Below are positions 25,801-33,698 of a stretch of 53,109 nt of DNA, piece after piece. The number at the start of each line of letters is the position of its first letter. The stretch's first letter is position 1. A program made the position numbers and the translations under genes. The notes under the pieces are model-generated. The model saw only the letters and a program-made list of their open reading frames with translations. It searched no databases and had not been told where the DNA came from. Source of the stretch: a virus. Where the stretch lies: positions 1 through 53,109 of IMG/VR virus record IMGVR_UViG_3300034190_001473. One strand, given 5' to 3'.

Positions 25801-28800
25801 CGCTTACGCCAATAGCCGACGACGTCCTTACGTTGCCTCTGTCACCTCGGATACTTTTGCCGTCTTTAACTGGGTTGGTGCTGGTGCTGTCGTAGGCTAA
25901 TCTGTCCAGCTTCTTTGCGCTATCGGTGCGCTGACCCTTCCTGTCGCCGTAAGCATATGTCTCGTCGTCCACCCCACGGCGACCCATGTCTATATTTTTT
26001 TCGCGGCTCTTTTGCAGCTTTTCGTTACGTGTATCAAGAATTGAAATTATCTTAGAGACGTACATGTCTCTCTTAAAGCCGTACTTGTCTATCAGAGCTG
26101 CTATTTCTGCGCGAGCTGCTAGGTGTGCCTCTTGAGCTGGTGTGGCATCCTTGGTTGGTGACACTTTGTAACGAATACGAGTAGCGCCTTTAGCAACGCC
26201 AACAATGTCGCCGCCGGGACTAGCCAAGATGTTACCAAAGTCATAACCAGCCAGCCTAAATTCACGGCTCTGGATTTCGGTGGTGTACTTTTTGCCAGCC
26301 GCGCTTTCTGCCAACGACGGCTTGAAAGTTCTCAGCATTTTTTCCAGAGCTTTTGTAAGCTCTTGCCGCATCTGTCGGTTAGCATCTATCTCGTTTGATA
26401 TGGCTTGCTGATTGCGCTCGACAAAGTCACCAGAGCGACGCATCCATCTGTCGACCTTGTCGTCAGCCAATCTGTTTACGATTGTTTCCGCGTCGGCCAT
26501 TTTCATCTGACCACTTGCCAGCAAGCTCGACAAATATTTTTCTTTGAACTCGTTAAGCTCGGTTTTCATGGAGCTAGGAAGGCCTTCGATAAACACTTTT
26601 ATCTCTGACTTCTTTGCAGGGGGGAAATCAACGCGCTGGACGTCTGGGTTGTTAATCGCTGCGCGAGCAATATCTGCAAACTCTGGCGTGAAGTCTTGCG
26701 CCATGCCCTCTAAGACTTGGTCAGGCAATCCAAAGCCGTCCACCAATCTGTCGTCAAAGATTTCTACTGCTTGTCGCTCACGCCAATCATTATACTCAGC
26801 CATTGCACCCGCACGGTATGGCGTCGCGTCTCCGTATTTCTCTGCTTGGTTTGCGTCTAGTAAAGTTTCAAAAACTACATTGTTTAATGCAGACGCAGCT
26901 ATGCCGTCGTCATCGTTTAGCAATTCTATAGCATCGCTGCGGCCAGCATATTCTTCAAGGATTGCTTGGAACTTTGCTTTTCGTGCAGCAATAGCCGCCT
27001 TGGTATTTTTCTTAATGCTGCTGATTTGTTCAGCCAACTGCTTAGCGGTGAACGGCCCACCAATGTTATCGACTAATAATTGCAAAACGGCAAATCGACT
27101 GTCGGCATTAGTATTCATGTCGACAATATTTACGATCCGCTCGGTAGCGGTCACTACTACTTCGACTGGTGCTACGTCGGGTGTGCCGCCGCTTGGCTCT
27201 TCTACTGGCTGTGCGGCCACTTTCGCAGCATGTCTCGCCATTCTGTCTTGCTCAAAGAGCTTTGTCGCTTCTGAGCTTTTTTCTTTTACGGCGTCTTGAA
27301 CTGCGCGTTGGTCGTCGGCAGCTTTAGTCGCGTCATCTAGCGCTTGTCTTTTCTCGTTAAAGACGGCCATTTCTGGGCTGTCAGGAGCGCTTGTCACTTT
27401 TTCAATGTTGCCGCCATCAGCGTCTTGACCGACTACTTCTTTTTGCAGGCCTCGTTCCGCGTCTTGCAGTTCTCGCGTCGCGCTATCAACCGCTTCATCT
27501 AACTCAGGCAGCTTCTCGCCAGCGGCCTCGACTTGCTGGCGCAATGCCTCCTGTATACGTGCTTCTCTTTCGGCAATCGCGCTTTCATTGACATCTGATA
27601 ACCGTTCGCCAGCCGTGTCGCTCGGCTGACCGCCACCCGTAAGATTTTCGCGGTTTTTCCCTACCCCTACGGCGTCTACGCCTTGAGCTTGTGCCACTGC
27701 GTTGGTAACGTCTCGGACTAAACTTCGTCCCTCGCCTTGCGTGTTTTCTTCAACAGTAAAGCCTTCGCCCACAGCGGCGTTCATAGTGTTGTCTGCTGCG
27801 TTACCGACGCCATCGGTATAGCCAATGCGCTTCTGTTGGTTTGTTAAGTCTTCCAGCAATTTGATGTCGACGTCTGCCGTGGCTTTGGATGGAGCATCAA
27901 TGCCCTGTAGCTGCACTTCGATTTTGTCTGCCACTGCACGGTGGCGTTCTGCCAAGTCGCGTGCTTCTCTAATCTTTACTTCGTTAGCGCCAGCGGCCAC
28001 CATTTTTTCAGCGTCGGCGTCATACTTTGAGGCAAGGCCAATGCTATCGTTCATAGCTTTGACACCGTTTAAAAACCGCTGCGATGCGCTCGTATCAACC
28101 GATGACGAAGCGCTTACGTCGATAGTCTTCCCGCTGTCGTCAGCAGTTCCTTGCTCCATCACAGCGTCTTGCAGTTCTTGCGTTCTTTGGCGCTCTGCCC
28201 GATCCGTAAATACTTGGGTCAGGCGCACTTTATTGGCTGGCGTCCCGATCCCTGTTGGTTCTTCTGGGGCGGCGTTCTCGGCCTCTTGCTGTGCTTTCGC
28301 CGCTGCCGTCTGGCGTCCGTCTAAGTCAGCTCTGAACGCTGCACGACGTCCGTCCCTTATGCCTCGACCTATGGCGTTGCCCTTGCCAAAGCCTTTGGAC
28401 ATTGGGTTGACGTTAGGGACAAGCGCACCAGCTAGACCCATAGGTGCGCCGAGCAATGCGCCCCCAATTAACCCGCCGCCGATTGCAGCGCCCGTCTGCA
28501 TCAAGCTGTACTTGTCTTGCAAGCCAATCTTTATATCACGCGACTGCGTACCTAGACTGTGTATGCCCTCGACTAGACCACCAGCCAGAGCTTCCGAAGT
28601 CGCACCCTTTGTAAGACCAGCGCGGATACCAGCTTTTCTTGCTTGGCCTAATGCTGCCTGTGTCGTGGCATTTTTTACGCTGTGAGTACCAGCTTTGGCC
28701 ATAACGCCAGCCGCCGCCGCACGCGCAGCAACTCCACCCGATCCGAAACCTACGACGTTAATAACGTCGAGCAGACCAGCCGCAGCATTTGTGCGAAACC

Positions 28801-29188
28801 CCTGCCAGCCGTCGCCACCTTCCTCATAGAAGTCTGGCATCGCGTCAAAAGTTGTTTGCAGTCTAGCAAGACGTGTGTTTTGCGCGTCGCTCTGCGACTT
28901 ACTGTCGTATATGTCTCGGCCAATGGATACAGTGTTCATGTTGCGCCAGCGGCGGTCTTCCATGAAATAGTCTTTGGCTTCGTCTGTGCTTGTAAATGTC
29001 TTGCCGTCGCGCTCTTGGTAGTAATCAAATACGTCTTGGACAAATGCCGAGCTATTCCAAGCGTTGCGTGCGGTTTCTTTGGTTAAACCCGCTGCGTACC
29101 CCAGACCTGTGTCGCCTTGACCGTCCTGTGGGCCACCGTCAATGTCAATTTGTGCGTTGTTTAAAAAGTTGCTAAATAATTTCGACAC
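16844..29188 (-). CDS. Giant polyvalent virion-type protein, 4114 aa, metallopeptidase motif
   Basis: One unbroken 12.3-kb gene. Start is GTG 29188 with CTGGAG upstream. Parts in order: Gly/Ala-rich hydrophobic region (about 225-265), long charged coiled coils (about 540-660), a middle of mixed helical domains, a metallopeptidase-like domain with HETAH at about 2063-2067 and a third-ligand candidate in SPSEYFANQF some 60 residues later, a GDGVYMT segment near 2967, HELKH near 3038, and a C-terminal region (from about 3890; MMWQLKSFPLMMARLSGY) resembling LPD38, an end domain of large polyvalent phage proteins. Such proteins are usually carried in the virion and ejected with the DNA. It is at the end of the internal-protein gene row. 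Individual domain activities are inference. Confidence 0.85.
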   Translation of the reverse strand: MSKLFSNFLNNAQIDIDGGPQDGQGDTGLGYAAGLTKETARNAWNSSAFVQDVFDYYQERDGKTFTSTDEAKDYFMEDRRWRNMNTVSIGRDIYDSKSQSDAQNTRLARLQTTFDAMPDFYEEGGDGWQGFRTNAAAGLLDVINVVGFGSGGVAARAAAAGVMAKAGTHSVKNATTQAALGQARKAGIRAGLTKGATSEALAGGLVEGIHSLGTQSRDIKIGLQDKYSLMQTGAAIGGGLIGGALLGAPMGLAGALVPNVNPMSKGFGKGNAIGRGIRDGRRAAFRADLDGRQTAAAKAQQEAENAAPEEPTGIGTPANKVRLTQVFTDRAERQRTQELQDAVMEQGTADDSGKTIDVSASSSVDTSASQRFLNGVKAMNDSIGLASKYDADAEKMVAAGANEVKIREARDLAERHRAVADKIEVQLQGIDAPSKATADVDIKLLEDLTNQQKRIGYTDGVGNAADNTMNAAVGEGFTVEENTQGEGRSLVRDVTNAVAQAQGVDAVGVGKNRENLTGGGQPSDTAGERLSDVNESAIAEREARIQEALRQQVEAAGEKLPELDEAVDSATRELQDAERGLQKEVVGQDADGGNIEKVTSAPDSPEMAVFNEKRQALDDATKAADDQRAVQDAVKEKSSEATKLFEQDRMARHAAKVAAQPVEEPSGGTPDVAPVEVVVTATERIVNIVDMNTNADSRFAVLQLLVDNIGGPFTAKQLAEQISSIKKNTKAAIAARKAKFQAILEEYAGRSDAIELLNDDDGIAASALNNVVFETLLDANQAEKYGDATPYRAGAMAEYNDWRERQAVEIFDDRLVDGFGLPDQVLEGMAQDFTPEFADIARAAINNPDVQRVDFPPAKKSEIKVFIEGLPSSMKTELNEFKEKYLSSLLASGQMKMADAETIVNRLADDKVDRWMRRSGDFVERNQQAISNEIDANRQMRQELTKALEKMLRTFKPSLAESAAGKKYTTEIQSREFRLAGYDFGNILASPGGDIVGVAKGATRIRYKVSPTKDATPAQEAHLAARAEIAALIDKYGFKRDMYVSKIISILDTRNEKLQKSREKNIDMGRRGVDDETYAYGDRKGQRTDSAKKLDRLAYDSTSTNPVKDGKSIRGDRGNVRTSSAIGVSDATAALGLGKHIGYTQVAATGKMTVWGKTTEGKATTAQLAAVFGKSKGGKLFRKTTVRNGQTGKLETLNSQVTAQMAIHDAAIDAASEQRVSNSVKAKRNLPYTQPRITAIEQLDKAINKLKSAKNPKPSKKNPDAAIDPQKVADAQDALDALYSKLRIATFFVDDPSLKKGTQILVDPAQLQLARQALVDSTSDASEISDAQVMRRALKGIVSDFNSSTKKEAAADNKVEYLENEGLTSLRTEYNALRNKLHDTMKGRLEKQGDGTMARTGEKVAMDEVELQRMRATLTKLGFALQNALDTGAKVDSKVADDLISAPGKARAAAARQDYARTKSEGDQATRDAAQEAAMNERRGLDGDNAYDQAFQNFDHIKDPELRAELEADAFNAAVTATLNNRAGNGPEMTPEDYAIMAGVPLNEAKPINPATKTAVRQKADSIMQEEAASVEMGEDIAEALTIQRDNGLPKAWLEDQIKKIRAHYAKKTKPVTEPDSVPPTSKGKPPYIRVIDGIEIDLFNDLDYVDLGNSRTSIGFEGRMLGAVDSLPDGKAVFTRASDGKVYVFDTKKDLIDDLLPMFRETFNQVANKMPNKYRRKANQVGTEYPIDHKNSETYGNNKPLTPNTKKGETPLDTPAKPVDPADRLTHNGEYYAAQIPTGKMFAVQIVDKTSKLKGSVRATSLKKAQSAGDMLKNSSRYEFIFGHVDLPSTGVSRKDQLLETFRPMDASDSFYDRNGKLVTVADADAELASLANTVPDGSKAAVNTKASKLSTIADNPISGSEEHIAVLAELATVPKTIGELNDMMFGLESISWNMLPSLNSYKNFMRLRASVGALLNSSAKNGIDRDTARRVKVNYNQLQQALSEHAPDDLAASVSFLENLFTFTGKSPLIEVGNENSFTPDFANEKFGSKRNRITLDKEQINAGGNRHTPITATIIHETAHWLYANVLDETDKVQFWSAMEKFYNDAEAGDGLDMDLLQKGSVDPQLFSNSLHSPSEYFANQFLTWVTSNGQVNNISLWGKIAQLGTMLLNNLRGIETPGVQLDPDLVPIFQKHMPVLQPDPVTGKMNVGISRFAHLEGVGAKFGKPMKEGQKRNTAAFLGEKIRLLDTTRLTLLGAKMRTPASLDDSLSLATDMEAAKNKIYGMFGGKAGEETHYFNPLQEGSGNVRITMFDTGTGSLQRGKLLEAQHKVHAFLKALRENKKAFNPDVEETKQRDDEIRKLIDDGGTPDEATEAKIREDSPYDNLDEKIIQQMDLLATNLNNAMDVMNRQMIAAFNRQMPRDATTDLYIGITFEGQAEVRKVNRKSERFKKMAREDAAEYQSKKEALDLIVAQFNNAGIDIADVAPDDLAGMVDELAVPIAPIEALKRHIVDGDTGVMAIQSIFQSINELGARPDLTSIPTMQELYKQALAKGDFAKQILTELTNMSKNGEQHKIVARLAKAATELGDPLWIQIALRWKTDPKNIGVKHEGVYAPPNKPAGDKSAPFVVAKGAMTHRRADVETVLQSLWTNFHNAGISETEAPNKIVDTEYTAHVITGYGQNKAGNDEVVLEQDGPLFKEMRKTLRKLAVKITRINDARLNQQPSREALDAKKDYITENLYEDVLPDLYMMAYRMLSPSQQKDINDAAQVSYADANQRESETLDFFVTRAMRQTNSGVKPDIGKTNTFDDRLRTLLKRQYENSSQNQASGGTFTYDPPKFAVADVENGLKEIGQIVFDLTHDILAFPKDTIAFKRDYDEANKWVNSGEEIFLLSPTKEEVAIARTPVLMAAKSHGSSTISPTIAGRFGRELTMSMSEKMQATVRTFLGASPFENVDTFLRFNKSPQADVNGVTKTSDGPYGDGVYMTKAGEADAEFDEVEFLETTKRALQSSPLTPADIDGGMVSAEAIVFYRQSILDLMNRSQDQNGVVNHELKHFLAMQDRHWRLLESLDGSIVQPKVVPVFAKMSTPFDLTSGSSYSFRSDAQDGISYLIGRMVNAGLINFGAVEELMSNVPDTFSGAALHRTLTGEDGLMVKHGTAKNAIKARQAFNAFMSGQGYDALTTDVGDVVFSSASVRQAEGGFTPVDANFSSNPTRNSERKMGGSLAIEMAVVNGELPPGRFANLAQEAQRLELPVQLVPVLGKIFKKQDVTEADAQKVSKLSSVVNFFSENAAHFRNVGANWYADKIKPQDGAGFFEEHDVELHNTVNGVFQKLNALPDAGGRVKKWANRNRGLMLKDAKQPDSHNRIISALRRGRGAVQELAQEEREAALEIGRLFDAELKKMRDLGIAVGDARNLGNDFYVPQVWDVDELLANPNRFKDALVTYFKREQNSPDYRGQKRHSIDELEAKAENVHYRLTQGHDPSIDTQVQKALGSIFAPRVLQLQAGDMVEMDNFLVTDLQGIMSKYFDRTVRKRLLTERFGLNMHGFDTYLDVARGATMSGKGSGLDRAVEILRSAKHTSSHGQSKEGPLQVDEVLVPRVQGRGNEIKDLLVSVEKELGDTPELRRKNKHRARAMLINAVEGIDRDDVGYNVRVDAIINAMIDFPRTNRLTHSNETKMRDMMNVLNKRSIDGGDGSELRYVVSRNMKAFNSVSLLGFTTLTSMPDMVLPLIRSGDMRAFYTAWKGYVKKDPAYRDAARNIGVGIENLMHDRAVQQSGAGNQKFTNSFFNFTGLTGWTNINREVSAMVGFESFKTEINRALAMRAKGLRGSKDYETSIRYLKRYGLTGEGAKYDFLKHGAIRLDELPPSDEAIKKQVQMAMLRFTNESVFMPNPNDTPLWAQNPWQSMMWQLKSFPLMMARLSGYVISEAKAGNTKPALYLLTAGVGMGSLSVMTKDVVQMRGGEDEQSMALRERKGSDTNMLGLWSIAQGLGAKEGGDADENLGLYIDGLLAVGGLGLFAELLYNASAQMDNGAYGTVRIASSIFGPSVSAGTGAIDVATGLKDYVTGDGEATAKRRAMLRQLAMRFPILGGVSYFRESAADLGGEPSTGGKKSNSSSFGGTFD

Positions 29189-29254
29189 GTCGGTACTCCA
29201 GTTTCCGAGGCTTGTTCGGACCCATCATACCAACGTGTTAAGTTCTAGTCGTCC

Positions 29255-32074
29255 TCACTGCTGAGAGAGAGCTTCCATTGCCAATGAAACTGACCGTTCA
29301 TCAAAAGGCAAACCCGCCGACTTTAGCGCGTCAGCTATGACGCGAGGCATTTCGGTTTGCTGCCATTGCGACTTTTCAGAAAAATTGCTGATCTCGGCTG
29401 CGTCAAGACTGCTCTGCAAAGCAGTTTTAATAGAAGTCGCAAACTCTTCCGTCATTCTACTTTGTATTAGTGTCTCCGCTTTTTGCGCTCGTGCTGCGTC
29501 CCAAGCCTTGTAGCCTTCGTTAGCTCTTTCTATCCCCGTAAGTTCTGGTCTGGCTGGGGCTGCTGGCGTGTGGAAAGGTGTGTATATTATATTACCATCG
29601 ACCATTCTTCTTTTGCCATCGGCTGATACGCTACCGCTTTGGCCGTTTGATCCGGGGGGCGGTTGCACGACTAAGCCATTTTCCTTTGCTGCCGCTGCTG
29701 TCATTCTCTCGCCCTTAACAAGCTGCCCGTCTACCAAGTCGTAATAAAAGAACGGGTTAAGAAGTTCGCCATTGGCGTCTTTAAACGTCTTGCCAATTTT
29801 CCTGCTATCGGCTGTCACCATTGCATACGAGGTTTCGCCGTTGGCGTTCTTAGTACGTGTGAGCCACTCTGGTTTTACCATAGGCTTAGTATCTAAAATT
29901 CTTTGAAACAAACCTTCGGCAAGAAGGTCTATGCTGGTTTTTGGTTTAGCAGGAATTTCCCTAACAGACCACCGCACTTCGTCTTCTTGCAGCCCTGCTA
30001 CAAAAGTCTCTATGCCAGCGGTTAATTCATTGGCAATCTTTTCGCGGACTTTTTGTACCGCTTCTGGGGTGGCAGTGATCGGTAAGCTGGCAATGTCCCT
30101 TTGCAACTTTTGGATTGCGATAGCTGATAATTGCTTAAACAGACCGTCCTCGTATGTTTGGTAATAAGTCTGTGGCGGGGGTATGCCGTCTTGCATCTGG
30201 ATCGCTTGACTTTGTACCCACCCCGCCATGTCACTCGTGGCTGGTAGCATCAATGTGGCTTTAGCAATGTTCACAACCTCTTGCATTTCTTCTGGCGTAG
30301 TTTTTTCCGGTTCTAGCCCCATGTCTCTTACTATTTTCAAAACAGTCTGACTGGCTTGAACTCTCTTGGACATTGAAATGTGCGCTGTATTGGCCAAGGC
30401 TCTAAGAGCAACTCTTGCTACTTTAGCCGCAGGGTCGTCGCTCATAATCAATAGGTCTGCGGCCTTTTCATTTTTCCAGTAATCGGCACTAGCGTTCCAA
30501 GTCGAAGTTAAAGCGGTGACGTGTCTATCATGGTTTGTCTGCCACAGTTTTGCGTGCGCGTAAGCGCCACGGCTGTCTAGTCGCTTGTAAATATCTTCAA
30601 ACTCTTCTGGAAATTTTTCCTCGCCGTCTGCGTTTTCCGTCATTTCGTAAGGGTCCATCCCCAACATCGCTCTGTGGTTGTTTAATACCTCAAACGCTTT
30701 ACCTTTTCTCCCTCCGATGTCGGCTTGTGTAAATATTCTATCTAAGTCTGTACCATTGTTTGCAACAAATTCGAGCAACGCGGCATCGTCTTCTTTTTTT
30801 TCTTTGGCTATCGCACTCTCGCTGCCAATGGTTAATGCGCCCAGCAATTCGTCAAAGTGCCTTTCGTAAATACCGGGATCAAGAGCTTTTAGTACATCAT
30901 AGTCGTTAGTGGTATTTTCCAGCAACGTCGTGACGTATTCTCTGCGCTTTGCGTCATCGTTATATTTTTGAAGAAGTTCCCCAGCATATGCAAACGACCC
31001 TGTTAGTGATTGCTTAGCTTTATCTAAATTGTTGTTAGCTTGAGCTATTCTTTTGGGTTTGTTGGCTGCGCGTAAGTTGGTCCCGTATATGTCAATCTCA
31101 GCGTCGGTAGGTATTCCCAGCCCACTTCGTGCGAAAAAGGCTTTAGCCGCTTTTTGCAATTGGGCAGGGTCAGTAGTGTCCACAGCCAAATCTGCGTCTA
31201 CTTTATTTAATGTTTCAGCTATATAGCTGGGCCGATACGTTTCGTATTCTTTTGTGGCCAGTTCCATATACTTATCCACGGCGGCTTGGTCAGGGACAAA
31301 GCCGTTTGGGAATGAATTTTTAAACCTTTGCTCGGCTACCTGTTTGAACGCCGCTAATGTCGTGCTGGTCTTAATCAGGTCTTGAAATCCTTCTGCACCC
31401 TGTGAGGTTGCGGTACTATTGTAATCGGACATAAGCCTAGATACGGTGCTTTCTCTTAGCGCTTGAATAGCCGCCTTATGACGTTGGGGGGCGTTGTCGT
31501 ATGCGGCGGTCCATTGACTGTCACTTTGAAGGTTCATTAACCCTTGGTCTCTGTAATACTGCTGGAAATCTGCTTGCTGGTTTAAAAAGTTGTTGTTCTT
31601 AAACCAGTCAAAAGTGAACATATCTCCTTTTATGCCAGCGGCGTCTAGCTGCGCTTGATAACTGGCATAGGCAGTGGTCCCGCCGGGTTTCACTTTACCG
31701 TCTGCGTCTTTTTCCTCTGTTGCATGGTCTGTCCCAATGTGGGCCTTGGCAAGTTCTTTTGCTATTGCCAGTTGTTTTGTGATATTGCCCAGCGCATTGC
31801 CAGCCGCAACGGTCTGTTTGTTCGCTTGTATCTGGCCAAGTCGTTTGGAAGTTTCTTGCAGTGCGCCAGACGAGGGAAGGCCAGCGCCAAAGTAAGATGT
31901 GCCGCCAGACAGAGACGACTTATAGTTAGCCAAGTCTTCGGTGCTAACCTTTGCGCCCATGTCGGCGTTCATCTTAACGTAGCTCTGAAATAGCTCCGCA
32001 TTTTCAGACCGACGTCTACGACTTGTGTCGACGGCTTCGTTGTAGCCCTTGCGAAATGCGTTGCCTAATCTCAT
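29255..32074 (-). CDS. Large internal/ejection protein candidate, 939 aa
   Basis: No enzyme motif seen. The protein is mostly helical, Ala/Gln/Lys/Glu-rich, with repeated coiled-coil stretches and no signal peptide or membrane helix, as expected for an internal head or ejection protein (compare T7 gp15 in size and place, not in sequence). A short Pro-rich stretch near 850 (TPAAPARPE) separates the C-terminal helical part. The start overlaps the previous stop by 4 bases. It is followed by a 66-base gap and the giant gene, with which it probably acts during DNA ejection. Confidence 0.65.
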   Translation of the reverse strand: MRLGNAFRKGYNEAVDTSRRRRSENAELFQSYVKMNADMGAKVSTEDLANYKSSLSGGTSYFGAGLPSSGALQETSKRLGQIQANKQTVAAGNALGNITKQLAIAKELAKAHIGTDHATEEKDADGKVKPGGTTAYASYQAQLDAAGIKGDMFTFDWFKNNNFLNQQADFQQYYRDQGLMNLQSDSQWTAAYDNAPQRHKAAIQALRESTVSRLMSDYNSTATSQGAEGFQDLIKTSTTLAAFKQVAEQRFKNSFPNGFVPDQAAVDKYMELATKEYETYRPSYIAETLNKVDADLAVDTTDPAQLQKAAKAFFARSGLGIPTDAEIDIYGTNLRAANKPKRIAQANNNLDKAKQSLTGSFAYAGELLQKYNDDAKRREYVTTLLENTTNDYDVLKALDPGIYERHFDELLGALTIGSESAIAKEKKEDDAALLEFVANNGTDLDRIFTQADIGGRKGKAFEVLNNHRAMLGMDPYEMTENADGEEKFPEEFEDIYKRLDSRGAYAHAKLWQTNHDRHVTALTSTWNASADYWKNEKAADLLIMSDDPAAKVARVALRALANTAHISMSKRVQASQTVLKIVRDMGLEPEKTTPEEMQEVVNIAKATLMLPATSDMAGWVQSQAIQMQDGIPPPQTYYQTYEDGLFKQLSAIAIQKLQRDIASLPITATPEAVQKVREKIANELTAGIETFVAGLQEDEVRWSVREIPAKPKTSIDLLAEGLFQRILDTKPMVKPEWLTRTKNANGETSYAMVTADSRKIGKTFKDANGELLNPFFYYDLVDGQLVKGERMTAAAAKENGLVVQPPPGSNGQSGSVSADGKRRMVDGNIIYTPFHTPAAPARPELTGIERANEGYKAWDAARAQKAETLIQSRMTEEFATSIKTALQSSLDAAEISNFSEKSQWQQTEMPRVIADALKSAGLPFDERSVSLAMEALSQQ

Positions 32075-32985
32075 TTTGCTATCCCTTTGTACTCTGGAAC
32101 GCCAGCGCCAAGACTTGCCGTTCTGTAATACTCAAGCTGACGGTCTGTATCGCTCATAACGTCTACGCGCTTGTCGTTGAAGCCAAAGGTAAAGCCAAGG
32201 TTCGGTGCGATCTGCTCGCCAAACCTACCAACCGCCGAACCGAAACTTTCTGAACTATCGGCATACTGATCCGCAGCCGTTTTGCTAATGTCGGCTTGCT
32301 GATTGTATGCTGTCTGCATCATCTGTGGTGCAAAGTTAGTGAGCATAGGGCTTTCGGCGTCAATCGCTGCTGAGTACACACCCTTAGTTTCATCCAGCAT
32401 ACCCGTTCTGCCAGAGTTTAAAGCGTCTGCATAGTTTGTGCTTCTCGCAATGGCGCTGTCGAACGCCATGTTGTCTAGCTCTGCGACTTTATCCATAGAC
32501 TTCTCTATGATGTCGGCCTGTCGGTCACTGTTATACGTGCTGCTACCCAGACCGCGATCAATGTTGGCAGCGGTCTCCGACGAAGACACCCGCTCAACTA
32601 TGTCCATATAGCTGGACATGTAGTTGGTGCGTAGATCGTCATAGTTTTTCTTTATGCCGTCTTCGTCGACCATGTTGTATTCACCCAGCTTTGCGCTGGC
32701 TTTCCTAATCTCATGGTCGAGCTTGCCTGTTCGCTTCATAAGCTGCTCTTGCGCTTGCAATTCCGACTGACGTCTTGATGCCGCCATAGCTTGATACTCA
32801 GCCGCAAGCTGTTGTTGGAAAGCCATCTGGTCGCGTGCAATAGCTTCGTCTTGCATCATAGTCGTAAGAGACATGCCCATATCAAAGAAAGAGCCGCCTG
32901 CTTCGGCCATCATTCTTCCGCGACTGCCTTCTTTTAACGCGCTTCCGAAACCCTTACCACCGGCTTCACCGAGATTTGCCGCCAT
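32071..32985 (-). CDS. Internal virion protein candidate, 304 aa
   Basis: An Ala/Gln/Met-rich helical protein; about 25-80 is amphipathic (MGMSLTTMMQ, then QQQLAAEYQAMAASRR), like T7 gp14 or similar ejection proteins that insert in membranes, though no sequence match is claimed. The C-terminus has FGFNDKRVDVMSD, of which NDKR also ends the 545-aa protein encoded two genes upstream. It sits in a row of four structural-type genes. Confidence 0.6.
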   Translation of the reverse strand: MAANLGEAGGKGFGSALKEGSRGRMMAEAGGSFFDMGMSLTTMMQDEAIARDQMAFQQQLAAEYQAMAASRRQSELQAQEQLMKRTGKLDHEIRKASAKLGEYNMVDEDGIKKNYDDLRTNYMSSYMDIVERVSSSETAANIDRGLGSSTYNSDRQADIIEKSMDKVAELDNMAFDSAIARSTNYADALNSGRTGMLDETKGVYSAAIDAESPMLTNFAPQMMQTAYNQQADISKTAADQYADSSESFGSAVGRFGEQIAPNLGFTFGFNDKRVDVMSDTDRQLEYYRTASLGAGVPEYKGIAK

Positions 32986-32995
32986 GTCTTAACTC

Positions 32996-33688
32996 CTAGC
33001 CGTACTTTGAAGCATACCCAGCTTCTCTTTTGCCTAATAAATTACGCCCAAAATTACCCGCTCTCAGGCTTTGTGGGCCGTAGCCAAGGTTGTAACCGCC
33101 AAGACCGCTGCCGAACCCAGTGCCAGCCGCCATCCGATAATTCACGTCGTTGTTAAGAGCTTGGCCGGGAAGTGGTTGTTCGCCTGTCGTGGCGACGTCT
33201 GAAGCCATTTCAGTTCCGACGACGTCTGTCTGCTCCATGCTGCCTTCTGGCAAAGGATTTTCAATCGTGCCATCTACGCCGCCAGCCAAAGCACGACTTC
33301 CGAAACCCTCACCGCCTTCGCCTACTGCGCCGGGGCTTTGATTAGCAACAGTCGCTTCCATACTTGGTAGCCCTGCGGCACTTGCGTATTCGTCACCCAA
33401 GTAAGACGCACCAGCTCGCGCCGTGTCAAATGGCGAGAACATCTGGCTTGCGCCTTCGCCACCTAAAACCATCGTCAGGTCTTCGTCGCCCATGCCCGGC
33501 ACGGCGCTGTCTTTCCCAGCCGCCGCGTCCTTGATGAACTCGTACTGATTGCTTGGCGTGCCAGCATCCGAAGTAATGAACTGCTGTGGCCCAATGCTAT
33601 CAGGGACCATATTCATCGGAGCCGCTGGACCGGGCCGCGCAATTGCTGGCGCTGGTGTTGGCGCTACCGCTCTTGATCTTCCACCCAT
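32996..33688 (-). CDS. Gly/Pro/Ala-rich structural protein candidate, 230 aa
   Basis: A low-complexity, mostly disordered protein. The N-terminus is Pro/Ala-rich (APTPAPAIARPGPAAP), the middle acidic, and the last 45 residues Gly/Tyr-rich with a basic end. There are no Cys. Unrecognised; its place between internal-protein candidates suggests a virion or assembly factor. AGGAGATAAACT before its ATG is a good ribosome binding site. Confidence 0.6.
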   Translation of the reverse strand: MGGRSRAVAPTPAPAIARPGPAAPMNMVPDSIGPQQFITSDAGTPSNQYEFIKDAAAGKDSAVPGMGDEDLTMVLGGEGASQMFSPFDTARAGASYLGDEYASAAGLPSMEATVANQSPGAVGEGGEGFGSRALAGGVDGTIENPLPEGSMEQTDVVGTEMASDVATTGEQPLPGQALNNDVNYRMAAGTGFGSGLGGYNLGYGPQSLRAGNFGRNLLGKREAGYASKYG

Positions 33689-33698
33689 AGTTTATCTC

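Noticed and set aside
27825-28685. 286-codon plus-strand frame opposite the giant gene
   Set aside because: It is a mirror of the giant gene, Ser/Ala/Pro-rich, with no ribosome binding site or family resemblance. The other long plus-strand frames at 16.9-48 kb are alike.
16844-29188. N4-type virion RNA polymerase as identity of the giant protein
   Set aside because: The size and place are similar, but no T7-like polymerase motifs were seen and the C-terminus looks like LPD38 instead.
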